Part shown: in pieces, positions 7,931 through 16,164 of the stretch
How positions within the stretch are numbered: the first letter of the stretch is position 1
Layout: each line of letters begins with the position of its first letter
Origin: Gemmataceae bacterium
GTDB taxonomy: Bacteria; Planctomycetota; Planctomycetia; Gemmatales; Gemmataceae
Direction of reading: 5' to 3'
DNA length: 64,000 bases
Assembly (NCBI GenBank): GCA_901538445.1
Contig: LR594584.1
Coordinates: 2,823,586 to 2,887,585 of the forward strand
The notes under the pieces: generated by a model
The model's database searches: none
The model's input: only the letters and a program-made list of their open reading frames with translations
Told to the model about the DNA's origin: nothing
Translations under genes and position numbers: made by a program

Positions 7931-8920
7931 ATGAAAGAGTTCGACGTCATCGGCCTCGGCAACTCGCTCGTGGACATCCTCCTGGAACTCACCGACGGGG
8001 AGTTCGCCGCCCTCGGGTTCGAGAAGGGCACGATGCGGCTCGTCGAGCCCGCCGAGCAGGCCGGGCTGCTGGCCGCGTTCCGGGACCACGAGCCGCGGCT
8101 GGTGAGCGGCGGGAGCGTGGCGAACTCGGTGATCGCGTGCTCGCAGCTCGGCGGCAAGGGCGCGTTCCTCGGGTGCGTCGGCGACGACCGGTACGGGCTC
8201 CACTACGCGACCGAGTTCCAGGAACTCAACATCGACTTCGCGAACGCCCCTCTCGTCGGCGAGACCACCGGCACCTGCGTGAGCATCATCACGCCCGACG
8301 CCGAGCGTACGATGCGGACGAGCCTGGCCGTGTCGAGCCACCTCGCCGCCCGGCATGTGCGCCCGGAGAAGGTGTCGGCCGCGACGTGGCTGTTCGTCGA
8401 GGGGTACGTGTTCGCCAACCCGAGCACCGGCCAGCACGCGATCCGCGAGGCGGTGCGGGCCGCGAAGGCGCACGGCACGAAGGTCGCGCTCACTTGCTCC
8501 GACGCCTTCATCCCGCAGGTGTTCGGCGAGCCGTTCCGGGAGGCGCTGGCGCAGAGCGACCTGCTGTTCTGCAACGCGACCGAGGCGATGGCAGTCGCCG
8601 GTGGGTACACCGCCGAGGAGTCGTTCCAGAACCTCAAGGCGCTTGTGCCCGGTGCCGTCGTCACCGACGGACCGAACGGCGCGTTCGTGCGGTACGACGG
8701 CGAGGAGTGCCACGTGCCGGCGTTCGCGTGCCACCCGGTGGACCTGACCGGGGCGGGCGACATGTTCGCCGGCGCGTTCCTCTACGGTGTCACCCGGAAC
8801 GTCGCCCCGCAAAAGGCCGCACGGGCCGCGAACTTTCTGGCCATGAAGGTCATCACTCAGATCGGGGCGCGGCTCCACCACGGGGCCAGGCAGTTCTGGG
8901 ACGAGGCGGCGTGGAGCTGA
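7931..8920 (+). CDS. PfkB-family sugar/nucleoside kinase, adenosine-kinase-like
   Basis: A 329-residue ribokinase-fold kinase. The substrate-side glycine motif is VSGGSVANSVIACSQLGGKG (residues about 58-77). The ATP-site signature DLTGAGDMFAGAFLYG (271-286) carries the catalytic Asp277. The N-terminal GLGNSLVDILLEL and the SGGSVANS form resemble bacterial adenosine-kinase-like PfkB proteins rather than fructokinases, but the substrate is not fixed by sequence. It is transcribed in line with gltX and the 2H phosphodiesterase that follows 50 bases later. Confidence 0.88.
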   Translation: MKEFDVIGLGNSLVDILLELTDGEFAALGFEKGTMRLVEPAEQAGLLAAFRDHEPRLVSGGSVANSVIACSQLGGKGAFLGCVGDDRYGLHYATEFQELNIDFANAPLVGETTGTCVSIITPDAERTMRTSLAVSSHLAARHVRPEKVSAATWLFVEGYVFANPSTGQHAIREAVRAAKAHGTKVALTCSDAFIPQVFGEPFREALAQSDLLFCNATEAMAVAGGYTAEESFQNLKALVPGAVVTDGPNGAFVRYDGEECHVPAFACHPVDLTGAGDMFAGAFLYGVTRNVAPQKAARAANFLAMKVITQIGARLHHGARQFWDEAAWS

Positions 8921-8970
8921 CTACCAGCACCACGTCGCCCGGACCCGCACAACGAGAAGCACGCACGCAC

Positions 8971-9543
8971 ATGGGCCGAACCCGCACGTTCATTGCCGTC
9001 GAGATCGACGACGAGGTCCGCGACCGGGCCGTCGCGCTCCAGACCGACCTCTCGAAGACCGGGGCCGAGGTGAAGTGGGTCGAGCCGGACAGCATGCACG
9101 TCACGCTTTTGTTCCTGGGCGAAGTGGACGACCGGGAACTGCACTCGGTGTGCCGGGCCGTCACGGGCGTGGCCGCGAAGGTGCCGGCGTTCGCGCTGGC
9201 GGTCGCGGGCGTGGGCGCGTTCCCGACCCCGCGGCGGCCGAAGGTGCTGTGGGCCGGGGTCACCGAGGGGGCCGAGGAGCTGCGCGTGTTGCACGGCAAG
9301 CTCGAAGAGCGGATGCTCGACCTGGGCTGCTACCGCACCGAGGAGCGGGGGTACACCCCGCACCTGACGCTGGGCCGGGTGAAGGGCGCGGCCGACGGGG
9401 AGGCGCTCGCGCCCGAGTTGCCGAAGTGGATGGCGTGGTCCGGCGGCCGCACCGCGGTGACGGAGGTGACCGTGTTCAGCAGCGAGCTGGAGCGCGACGG
9501 CCCGGTGTACACCGTCCTCGCACGCGGCCCGCTCCGCGGCTGA
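8971..9543 (+). CDS. thpR: RNA 2',3'-cyclic phosphodiesterase (2H superfamily)
   Basis: A 190-residue 2H phosphoesterase of the ThpR/LigT type, which opens 2',3'-cyclic phosphate RNA ends. Both catalytic H-x-T motifs are present: HVTL at 43-46 and HLTL at 131-134, the latter in YTPHLTLGRVK. The start RTFIAVEIDDEVRDR is typical. The frame is open far upstream, but the ATG at 8971 matches the family N-terminus. It is followed 55 bases later by the tRNA-Arg gene. A link to tRNA end processing is tempting but is only adjacency. Confidence 0.9.
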   Translation: MGRTRTFIAVEIDDEVRDRAVALQTDLSKTGAEVKWVEPDSMHVTLLFLGEVDDRELHSVCRAVTGVAAKVPAFALAVAGVGAFPTPRRPKVLWAGVTEGAEELRVLHGKLEERMLDLGCYRTEERGYTPHLTLGRVKGAADGEALAPELPKWMAWSGGRTAVTEVTVFSSELERDGPVYTVLARGPLRG

Positions 9544-9598
9544 CGGCCCGCAAAGCGGCCTTGTCACCGGCCCGACCCCGCCGGACAATTCTCGAAGA

Positions 9599-9672
9599 GC
9601 GCCCGTAGCTCAACTGGATAGAGCACCCGCCTTCTAAGCGGGTGGCTGTGGGTTCAAGTCCCGCCGGGCGTA
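9599..9672 (+). tRNA. tRNA-Arg (anticodon TCT)
   Basis: The 74-base sequence folds into a full cloverleaf. The acceptor is 9599-9605 with 9665-9671 (one G-U pair at the end). The D arm is 9608-9624. The anticodon stem is CCCGC/GCGGG, with loop CTTCTAA at 9631-9637 giving anticodon TCT. The T arm at 9648-9664 has loop TTCAAGT. The discriminator is A at 9672, and CCA is not encoded. It reads AGA (and probably AGG) codons, which are rare in this GC-rich DNA. Its 3' half is repeated at 10868-10917. Confidence 0.95.
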
Positions 9673-9769
9673 CTGAGTTCCGAGCAGTCCCAAACCGTTG
9701 TCCAGAGAGCCAGCCTTGGTGGTGCGGGGCAGACGGACCACTCGCACTGCCGGGCCGTGAGACCGAGGC

Positions 9770-10651
9770 ATGCCCACGCCCCGCGGGTCGGTCGTCGTCA
9801 CCGGTGCGTCGAGCGGCATCGGCCGCGCGTGCGCCCTCCACCTCGACGGGACGGGGTTCCACGTGTTCGCCACCGTCCGCAAGGCGGCCGACGCCGCTGC
9901 GCTCGCAGCGGCGGCGTCCCCGAACCTCGTGCCCCTGCTGATGGATGTCACCGACGAGGCGTCGGTCGCGGCGGCCGCACGTTCGGTAACGACCGCCGTC
10001 GGAGCCGCGGGCATCGCGGGGTTGGTCAACAACGCGGGGTACGGCCTGCCGGGGCCGATCGAATTGGTCGCGCCCGCCGACCTGCGCCGGCAACTCGAAG
10101 TGAACGTCGTCGGGCAGGTGGTCGTCACGCAGGCGTTCCTGCCGCTGGTCCGGACGGCGAAGGGCCGCATCGTCAACATCGGCTCGGTGGGCGGGAAGAT
10201 CACGATCCCATTCGGCGGGGCACTGTGCGCGTCGAAGTACGCGATCGAGGCGATCACGGACGCGCTGCGAATGGAACTGCACCCGTGGGGGATTCACGTC
10301 GTGCTGGTCGCGCCGGCGGGCATCGCGACACCGGCCGTGGACGCGCTCCAGCGCGACGGCGAGGCCGCGATTGCGACTTACCCGCCCGATGGGCGGCGGC
10401 GGTACGAGGCGATGTTCCGCACGTTCCTCCAGCGGGCGGTCGCGAAGGAGAAGAAGGGGAGCCCGCCGGCGGTGGTGGCGCGTGCGGTGCTGACGGCGCT
10501 CACGGCCCGCACGCCAAAGGCCCGCTACCCGGTGGGGGCCGACGCGACCCCGCTGACTTGGCTCCCCTGGCTCCTCCCGCCGCGGTGGCTCGACCGGCTC
10601 CGGTTCAAGATGTTCGGCCTCCCCCCGCGTTTCGGCGAGCGCGCAGACTGA
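9770..10651 (+). CDS. Short-chain dehydrogenase/reductase
   Basis: A 293-residue classical SDR with the Rossmann motif TGASSGIG (residues 11-18), NNAG (near 88-91) and the catalytic Ser...YxxxK: NIGSVGGK followed by ALCASKYAIEAITDAL. The usual Tyr of YxxxK appears to be replaced: the segment reads C-A-S-K, where families have Y-x-x-S-K or Y-x-x-x-K. The C-terminal region (KARYPVGADATPLTWLPWLLPPRWLDRLRFK) resembles membrane-associated SDRs acting on lipids, steroids or retinoids. The gene is bracketed by tRNA-Arg and by a copy of its 3' half. The substrate is unknown. Confidence 0.85.
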   Translation: MPTPRGSVVVTGASSGIGRACALHLDGTGFHVFATVRKAADAAALAAAASPNLVPLLMDVTDEASVAAAARSVTTAVGAAGIAGLVNNAGYGLPGPIELVAPADLRRQLEVNVVGQVVVTQAFLPLVRTAKGRIVNIGSVGGKITIPFGGALCASKYAIEAITDALRMELHPWGIHVVLVAPAGIATPAVDALQRDGEAAIATYPPDGRRRYEAMFRTFLQRAVAKEKKGSPPAVVARAVLTALTARTPKARYPVGADATPLTWLPWLLPPRWLDRLRFKMFGLPPRFGERAD

Positions 10652-11120
10652 AAACGGAGTGGTGCTCGGTTTCTCCGCTCGAAGTCCGGTGCCCGCACGA
10701 TCGGGAGGGAGAGGTCTCGTGAGAGTATCCCGGAGAAGGTAGGCGATGGCGAATGCTCAGGTAAGCTACGGCAAGTTGTGATGGGCCGCCTCTGCGACCG
10801 GTGTGGAACCGCTTCGCGACTGCGGCACGAAACGCTTGAAAGCAAGCACCATTCTCACCCGTTGCGACCGCCTTCACAGCGGGTAGCTGTGGGTTCAAGT
10901 CCCGCCGGGCGTACTGACATAACCCTGCCGATGCGCGGTTGTACTTTGTGCTCCGCTATCAACCAGTTCGCATCAGGAGACTCAGGCACCGCAGCGGTTG
11001 AGCCGCGCCGGATTCGATCATCTCCGAACCGTCACCCACGCGCCTCCGCTCGCTCAGCGAAATCCCTTCCCCTTCTTCGCTCGTCTGACCGATAATCGAC
11101 GTACCCCTGGAGATACTCTG
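10652..11120. other. 469-base intergenic stretch after the SDR gene
   Basis: No credible gene is seen on either strand. The only recognisable content is the partial tRNA copy at 10868-10917. The DNA up to about 11110 looks less GC-rich than the surrounding genes. The promoter for the secreted protein starting at 11121 presumably lies at the right end. Confidence 0.5.
10868..10917 (+). repeat. Partial copy of tRNA-Arg(TCT) 3' half
   Basis: These 50 bases match the tRNA from its anticodon stem through the T arm, the acceptor 3' strand and five bases beyond (through TACTGA), with only three differences. The anticodon is changed and the 5' half is absent, so it cannot be a working tRNA. Together with the intact tRNA it flanks about 1.2 kb carrying an SDR gene, as attachment-site duplications do. 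Confidence 0.85.
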
Positions 11121-12356
11121 ATGCGTCGTCTCGCGTGGGCAGGGCCGTTCGTACTTCTCGCCGCCGCGGTCGCCGCTGCACCGGCACAGCGGGCCGTGGC
11201 ACAGTTCCGCGAGGCGGGTCAGCGGGCCACTCAGCCGGTCGAGCCGCCGGTGGGGTACGCTCCGCCGAAGGCCGATGCGGCGGTGGTCGAGTTGCTCGAC
11301 GAGGGGGTCGCGCCGCTGTTGGGTTTGCTCAACAACGACAACTCCGGCGAACAAGGAGCAGGTGCCCGCGAGGACCGCGACGTGTTCGCCGGCGTCGAGG
11401 CGGCCCGCGTCACGCCCATGCAGCGGTACGCGAGCCGGCTGCCGGGGTGGGGCTTCCGCATCGTCGAGACGCCCAAGAACGCCGGCGAGTTCCGCTACCT
11501 GCGGTTCGCGTGGAAGAAGGTGGGCGGCAACGGGATCATGGTCCAGCTCCACGACACCACCAAGACGTGGTTCCACCGCTACTACGCCGGCCGGAACGTG
11601 TACGGCTGGCAGCCGGCGACGGAGGTGGCCGCGATGATCCCCCGCGAGTGGGAGGTGGTGACCCGCGACCTGTTCAAGGAGGCCGGCGCGTTCACCCTGA
11701 CCGGCATCGCGCTCACCCCGTTCGACGGCACCGCCGGCCTGTTCGACCACGTCCTTCTCGGCCGCACGGTCGCGGACCTCGACGCGGCGACGGACGCGGC
11801 GCTCGGCAGGGTGAAGGGCGCGAAGCCGCTCGCGGGCAAGGAGCGCGACGCGGCCTGGGCCGACGCAATCGGCACCGACCCGAAGAAGGCCGCGGCCGCG
11901 CTGCCGAAGTTCCTTGCGACCGCACCGGACCACGTCGCGTTCGTCCGCGGGTGGTTTACGGACGCCCCCGACAGCGGCGGGGCGGAGCAGGTACACGCGC
12001 TGCTTCGCGATCTCGACGCCGACAACTTCGACACCCGCGAGGCCGCGACGCAGGCGCTCATCAAGCTCGGGCCGAAGGCGATCGACCCGGTGCGGGAGGC
12101 GGCGACGGGTGCGAGCGCGGAGGTGCGGTTCCGCGCCCGGGTCATTCTCAAGGAACTGGGCGGCGGCCCCGGGACCGGGACCGGGACCGGACCCGCGAGC
12201 CGGGCGGCGCGGCTATCGCGGGCCGTGCGGGTGCTGGAACGGGCCGGGACGGCCGACGCGCGCGACCTGCTCTCGGACATCGCACGGGGCAAGTTCGCCC
12301 CCGAGTGCGCCGCGGACGCCAAAGCGGCACTCGCGCGCCTGTCGAAGACCCCGTGA
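11121..12356 (+). CDS. Secreted protein with C-terminal HEAT-like repeat region
   Basis: A 411-residue protein with a clear N-terminal signal peptide (MRRLAWAGPFVLLAAAVAAAPAQ), so it is exported. Residues about 80-220 form an unassigned domain with WHDTTKTWF-like aromatic content (seen: LHDTTKTWFHRYYAGRN). Residues about 290-345 (LLRDLDADNFDTREAATQAL, then LGPKAIDPVREA) match the HEAT-like repeat seen in many planctomycete secreted proteins. A Gly-Thr stretch (GPGTGTGTGP) follows, then RVLERAGTADARDLL. The start ATG at 11121 is set by the signal peptide. A strong hairpin overlaps the stop codon. The function is unknown and probably a protein-interaction scaffold. Confidence 0.8.
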   Translation: MRRLAWAGPFVLLAAAVAAAPAQRAVAQFREAGQRATQPVEPPVGYAPPKADAAVVELLDEGVAPLLGLLNNDNSGEQGAGAREDRDVFAGVEAARVTPMQRYASRLPGWGFRIVETPKNAGEFRYLRFAWKKVGGNGIMVQLHDTTKTWFHRYYAGRNVYGWQPATEVAAMIPREWEVVTRDLFKEAGAFTLTGIALTPFDGTAGLFDHVLLGRTVADLDAATDAALGRVKGAKPLAGKERDAAWADAIGTDPKKAAAALPKFLATAPDHVAFVRGWFTDAPDSGGAEQVHALLRDLDADNFDTREAATQALIKLGPKAIDPVREAATGASAEVRFRARVILKELGGGPGTGTGTGPASRAARLSRAVRVLERAGTADARDLLSDIARGKFAPECAADAKAALARLSKTP

Positions 12357-12402
12357 ACGGCGAGAGGCCCGGGGCCGTTCCCCCGGGCCTCTCGCCGTTC
12401 AC
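12353..12402. terminator. Strong hairpin between convergent genes
   Basis: A near-perfect inverted repeat of about 22 bases per arm (GTGAACGGCGAGAGGCCCGG and its complement) with a short loop begins inside the stop codon region of the secreted HEAT-like gene and ends 13 bases before the convergent DUF1559 stop. There is no T-tract. A bidirectional terminator is the likely role. Confidence 0.75.
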
Positions 12403-12415
12403 AGCAACCACGCGG

Positions 12416-13435
12416 TCAATCGATGTTCGTCTGGCCGTCGTGCGAGCCCTGGATGATCCACCACGCCTGCTGGCTGATCTCGTTGCGGATGAACCGTACC
12501 GAGCCGTCGGCCATCGCTGCGTTCACGCCGCCGGTGTGGAGGCTGCGGGCCTGACCCTGGTTGTTGTTGCAGTTGCTGCACGACCCGAGGCCGTTGGCAC
12601 CGTCCTCGACGGCGTCCTGCATGTCGTCCGAGCGCGGGTTCTTGTCGTTGGGGGTGGTGCAGTCGCCCATCGCGTTGCCCACGGTCAAGCTCGACGCGGC
12701 GAGGCCGAACGCCCACACCCCCCGGGCGTCGGTCGGCACCATCGCGGCCCGCAGTTCGTTGATGAGGATCGTGTTCGAACTCCCGTCGGGGATGCCCTGG
12801 ATGCCGAGCCCGATGCGGCGGTTGTTGCCGTCGACCATCGTGAACGGCCCGCGACCGACGTACCACCAGCTCCCGCCCGACGGTGCCGCCTGGTTCACGT
12901 GTCCGCTGAGTGTGTGGAAGGGGCCGACGTTCGCGCCGTAGTTGCCGCGCTTCCAGTTTGGCACATTCGCCAGCCGCTTCGTCGCCGATACCTCCGTGTA
13001 GTCGGCCTGATTGAACGGGTCCGTCGGGCACAGATAGGTCGCGACCGACGTGCCCCGGATGCCCTTCCACCTGGCGTCCGTGCTTGACCCGGCCAGGTGG
13101 AGGTTGATGCTCGTCGCGTACTGGTTGTACAGGTTACCCTGCTCGATGAAGGGGAGAATCAGGATCGCCCAGTTCGGGCCGATGTTGTTGCTGTAGGGGC
13201 TCTCGGTGAAGCTCGACATGATACAGGCCGCCGGGATGCCGCTGGTGGCGTCGGCGTAGGCGTGGCAGGCGAGGGCGATCTGCTTGATGTTGTTCTGACA
13301 CTTGGCCCGTGCGGCGGCTTCGCGCACCTTTTGCACAGCCGGCAAGAGCAGGCCGATGAGGATCGCGATGATTGCGATCACCACCAGCAGTTCAATGAGC
13401 GTGAACCCTCGGCGCTGGGGAAAAAGATGCCACAT
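12416..13435 (-). CDS. DUF1559 protein with type II pseudopilin N-terminus
   Basis: A 339-residue member of the DUF1559 (SBP_bac_10) family, which is greatly expanded in Planctomycetes. The N-terminus has a prepilin-type cleavage and methylation motif, RRGFTLIELLVVIAIIAIL (residues about 8-26), then LLPAVQKVREAAARAKCQNN, as in type II secretion pseudopilins. The C-terminus has the family's HTGGVNAAMADGSVRFI block. The start at 13433-13435 puts the motif at the correct distance. A longer frame exists upstream but lacks family sequence. The protein is likely membrane-anchored and surface-exposed. Its precise function is not established. Confidence 0.93.
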   Translation of the reverse strand: MWHLFPQRRGFTLIELLVVIAIIAILIGLLLPAVQKVREAAARAKCQNNIKQIALACHAYADATSGIPAACIMSSFTESPYSNNIGPNWAILILPFIEQGNLYNQYATSINLHLAGSSTDARWKGIRGTSVATYLCPTDPFNQADYTEVSATKRLANVPNWKRGNYGANVGPFHTLSGHVNQAAPSGGSWWYVGRGPFTMVDGNNRRIGLGIQGIPDGSSNTILINELRAAMVPTDARGVWAFGLAASSLTVGNAMGDCTTPNDKNPRSDDMQDAVEDGANGLGSCSNCNNNQGQARSLHTGGVNAAMADGSVRFIRNEISQQAWWIIQGSHDGQTNID

Positions 13436-13632
13436 GGGCGGACCTTCTGAGCCTGGAGTGATGGACCGGCGGACACGAGGGCGACGTGTTGGCCGAGGAG
13501 TGCGGCGACGGGAATGAGACCTGAAGGTGCGTACCGGCACCACACTCTCTTTCGCATCATAACTCACGCAACGGATTCCGCCACCCGGATTTATCGCCGG
13601 TTCTGAACGCTTTCTACACCCAGGTAATGAAA

Positions 13633-14598
13633 TTACGCCAGTCGCACGAGTTCAGGTTCCGGGCACGACTCGAGTTGCGTGTCGGCGATGAAGAGGCACC
13701 CGGCGTTCGGGCACCGCGCCCGCATTTCGGCCGGCATTCCCTCGGTAGCGGTCGTCAGGATCAGCTTCACGCCTTCGGGTCGCTTAACGAGCAGCGGGCA
13801 CGTCACCCGCGGCGAGCCGGGCGTCGTCCACTCTTCAACGGCCCGGCCTGTCGTGAGGTTGAAGCGGATCGCCTTCCCCGCGTCGGCGTAGTTGGGGTTG
13901 TAGAACGCGATGATGACGGTGCCGTCGCCGCAATCGCACATGCCGTCCGGAAAGCCGACGTGATCCGCGAGGTCGATGGCGGTGCCGTCGGGGGTGGCGG
14001 TGCGGGCCGCGAGATCGAGCCGGTAGCGAACGACCTTCTTGGTCGGGGTGTCGATGTCGTAGAGGATCAACCCGCGGTCGTCGGTCCGGAACACCTTCCC
14101 GTTCGAACAGGTCTGCTTGTCGGCGAGCAGTGACACCCGGTTGTCATCGACGGTGTAGAGGTACAGGTTGGCAATCGGGTCTTTGAACTGCGTGTCCTTG
14201 GTGCCGAACACAACCGCCTTCCCGCCTGGCACCACCTCCCCGTCGTTGATGATGGTCCGCGGGTTGTCGTCGGGAATGGTGACGAGCGGCTCAGGCCATT
14301 CAGCCGCGTCAAGATCGCAGACTCGGAGTTTCTTCTCAACTCCGACCAGCGCCTTATCACCTTCGAGCACTGGGAGACTGAACCCCGGCCGGCCCGGGCA
14401 CGGCAGCGAAAAGTCGTCCAGCGGCTCTTCAGTATGGTGTGCGTGGAGATTGCCTGAGGTTGCGAGGGCCGCGGTCTGGATGTTAACCCATACGAGTACG
14501 GAGTGGCCCGAAACCGACATCATCCGTGGCCCTTCCGGTAAGAATCTCGGTTCTTCCGTCGAGGGAGTCAGGTACTTCCGGGCTTCAGTGCTTCTCAT
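13633..14598 (-). CDS. SMP-30/gluconolactonase-like beta-propeller protein
   Basis: A 321-residue cytoplasmic-looking protein of the SMP-30/regucalcin type. Typical elements are NDGEVVPGGKAVVFGTKD, the DVDTP-like strand turns (seen: ILYDIDTPTKKVVRYRLDL), GFPDGMCDCGDGTVIIAFYN and a C-terminal repeat of short beta strands. Family members are lactonases or sugar-acid hydrolases that bind a divalent metal through E, N and D residues. A 69-base gap separates it from a divergent SDR gene, a pairing often seen in sugar-acid catabolism, though the substrate is unknown. An alternative start at M26 (MMSVSGHS) is possible. Confidence 0.85.
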   Translation of the reverse strand: MRSTEARKYLTPSTEEPRFLPEGPRMMSVSGHSVLVWVNIQTAALATSGNLHAHHTEEPLDDFSLPCPGRPGFSLPVLEGDKALVGVEKKLRVCDLDAAEWPEPLVTIPDDNPRTIINDGEVVPGGKAVVFGTKDTQFKDPIANLYLYTVDDNRVSLLADKQTCSNGKVFRTDDRGLILYDIDTPTKKVVRYRLDLAARTATPDGTAIDLADHVGFPDGMCDCGDGTVIIAFYNPNYADAGKAIRFNLTTGRAVEEWTTPGSPRVTCPLLVKRPEGVKLILTTATEGMPAEMRARCPNAGCLFIADTQLESCPEPELVRLA

Positions 14599-14667
14599 CG
14601 TGGTCCCTCGCGGTGGTGTTCGTAACGTATCCCGAATACGGAGCGTTCACCAGTCGGGGAATCGGTC

Positions 14668-15459
14668 ATGCTGCCGGGGAAGTCGGCGCTCGTGACGGGC
14701 AGCAGCCAGGGCATCGGCCTCGGCGTGGCGCAGGCGTTCGCGGCCAGCGGCGCGAAGGTCGTCGTCACCAGCGAGAAGCCGCTCGCGAAGTGCCCCGACG
14801 TTCAACGGCTCCTCAGCGACTACCAGCACACTCGCTACATTCAGGCCGACCTACTGACGGACGGCGAGCCCGAGCGGCTCGTGGCCGAGGCGTGGGCCGC
14901 GTTCGGCGGCATCGACGTGCTCGTGAACAACCTCGGCACCTACAAGGAGCCGCCGCTCACCGACCTCACCCGCGACCACTTCGACTTCGTGTTCCGGCTC
15001 AACGTGTGGGTGCCGGTCGCCGTCACGCGGGAGGTCGTGCGACGGGCCGCGGCCGTGAAGCGGGGCGGCCGCATCCTCTTCAGCACGTCACTCAACGGCA
15101 CGCGGTCCGAGCCGCTGCACACGCTCTACGACGCGAGCAAGGGGGCGGTGAACGCGCTGACGCGGCAACTCGCGGTCGAACTCGCGCCGCACGGGTTCAC
15201 CACCGCCGCGGTCGCGCCGGGACTGGTCGAAACGCCGCTGACCGACTTCGGCCTGAAGTCGAGCCCGGCCGAGCGCGAGGCGGTGATCGCGCAAATCCCC
15301 GTGCGCCGCATCGCCACCGTAGAAGACGTCGCGTGGTGGTACGTCTTCCTGGCGTCGGACCGGGCGTCCTACTCGACCGGCAGCGTGTTCACCGTCGACG
15401 GCGGACTCGACGCCCAGCAGATGGCCGTGCGCCCGGTCACCGCCGCCGAGCGGCACTGA
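14668..15459 (+). CDS. Short-chain dehydrogenase/reductase
   Basis: A 263-residue classical SDR. The cofactor motif is TGSSQGIG (residues about 10-17) and the NN-x-G motif is VNNLGTY. The catalytic region is FSTSLNG with LYDASKGAVNALTRQL, where the usual Tyr sits at LYDASK (Y-x-x-S-K). The C-terminus VFLASDRASYSTGSVFTVDGG is standard. It is divergent from the SMP-30 gene and its stop is 6 bases from the convergent Fae-like gene. Sugar or sugar-acid oxidation is a reasonable guess from the neighbour. Confidence 0.9.
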   Translation: MLPGKSALVTGSSQGIGLGVAQAFAASGAKVVVTSEKPLAKCPDVQRLLSDYQHTRYIQADLLTDGEPERLVAEAWAAFGGIDVLVNNLGTYKEPPLTDLTRDHFDFVFRLNVWVPVAVTREVVRRAAAVKRGGRILFSTSLNGTRSEPLHTLYDASKGAVNALTRQLAVELAPHGFTTAAVAPGLVETPLTDFGLKSSPAEREAVIAQIPVRRIATVEDVAWWYVFLASDRASYSTGSVFTVDGGLDAQQMAVRPVTAAERH

Positions 15460-15465
15460 CCGCCG

Positions 15466-16020
15466 TCAAATCTTCCCGTCCAGTCCGAGCTGGTGGAAGT
15501 AGTGCGTCACGGCGTCCTGGTTCTCCAGGAGCCAGTCGATCGTCGGCTCGTTCCGCATCGCCTTCTTGATCACCTTGGCGGTCGCTTCACGGTTCACCCG
15601 GAACAGGCCGGCGTGGTCGACCTCGCCCTCGGGCACGCTTAGGATGCTCGGGTCGAGCCACACCGAGTAGATTATGCCGAGGTCGTTCGCCTTCGCCTTC
15701 GGGATGTCGCCGGCGCGGACCGCGTCGAGCACGCCGTGCGCGATCCCGGCCTGGACCGTTCCCATCAGGATCGACGTGTAGCGGGCGTCCTTCACAGTGA
15801 CCTTCGACACCATCAGCGTCGCCGGCTTCACCTGGACGTCGCTGTTCAGGATGGCGAAGACGCGAGTGTGCCCCTTCACCTGGTCCCCGATGAGCGTGGC
15901 GAGGGCGGTGCCTACCGGCCCGTCGAGTTCGCCGATCACCACTTCGGGCTCGGCGCACAGGTAATCCTTGTCGCCCTCGACGAGCGCCTCGCCCGTCCGC
16001 ATCACGATCCGCTCGGCCAT
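15466..16020 (-). CDS. Formaldehyde-activating enzyme-like protein (Fae family)
   Basis: A 184-residue protein of the Fae family, which condenses formaldehyde with tetrahydromethanopterin. Family blocks seen are TGEALVEGD, GELDGPVGTALATL, the VKPATLMVSKVTVKD block (residues about 65-79) and TVQAGIAHGVLDAVRAGDIPKAKANDLGIIYSVW. The C-terminal TIDWLLENQDAVTHYFHQLG resembles planctomycete/divergent Fae forms. In classical Fae a conserved catalytic His lies just before the IDL-IIG strand. By hand alignment the corresponding residues here are CAEPEVVIG, with no His, so activity may differ. The divergent neighbour is an SDR. Confidence 0.85.
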   Translation of the reverse strand: MAERIVMRTGEALVEGDKDYLCAEPEVVIGELDGPVGTALATLIGDQVKGHTRVFAILNSDVQVKPATLMVSKVTVKDARYTSILMGTVQAGIAHGVLDAVRAGDIPKAKANDLGIIYSVWLDPSILSVPEGEVDHAGLFRVNREATAKVIKKAMRNEPTIDWLLENQDAVTHYFHQLGLDGKI

Positions 16021-16164
16021 GTCAACGCTCCTTCTGGGGTGGGATCAGGAGACAGGGATACGAAGTCGGCGGCGGGTTTCCGCCCGGAAGGGTGCCGAAC
16101 CGGGCCGGTCACCCATAGCTTGTCTCGGCGGGCCGCTCACCGCACCACTCCGAGGAGACTCCGA

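Noticed and set aside
10868-10917. Second tRNA-Arg gene
   Set aside because: The 5' acceptor strand and D arm are missing and the anticodon region is changed, so it cannot fold into a tRNA.
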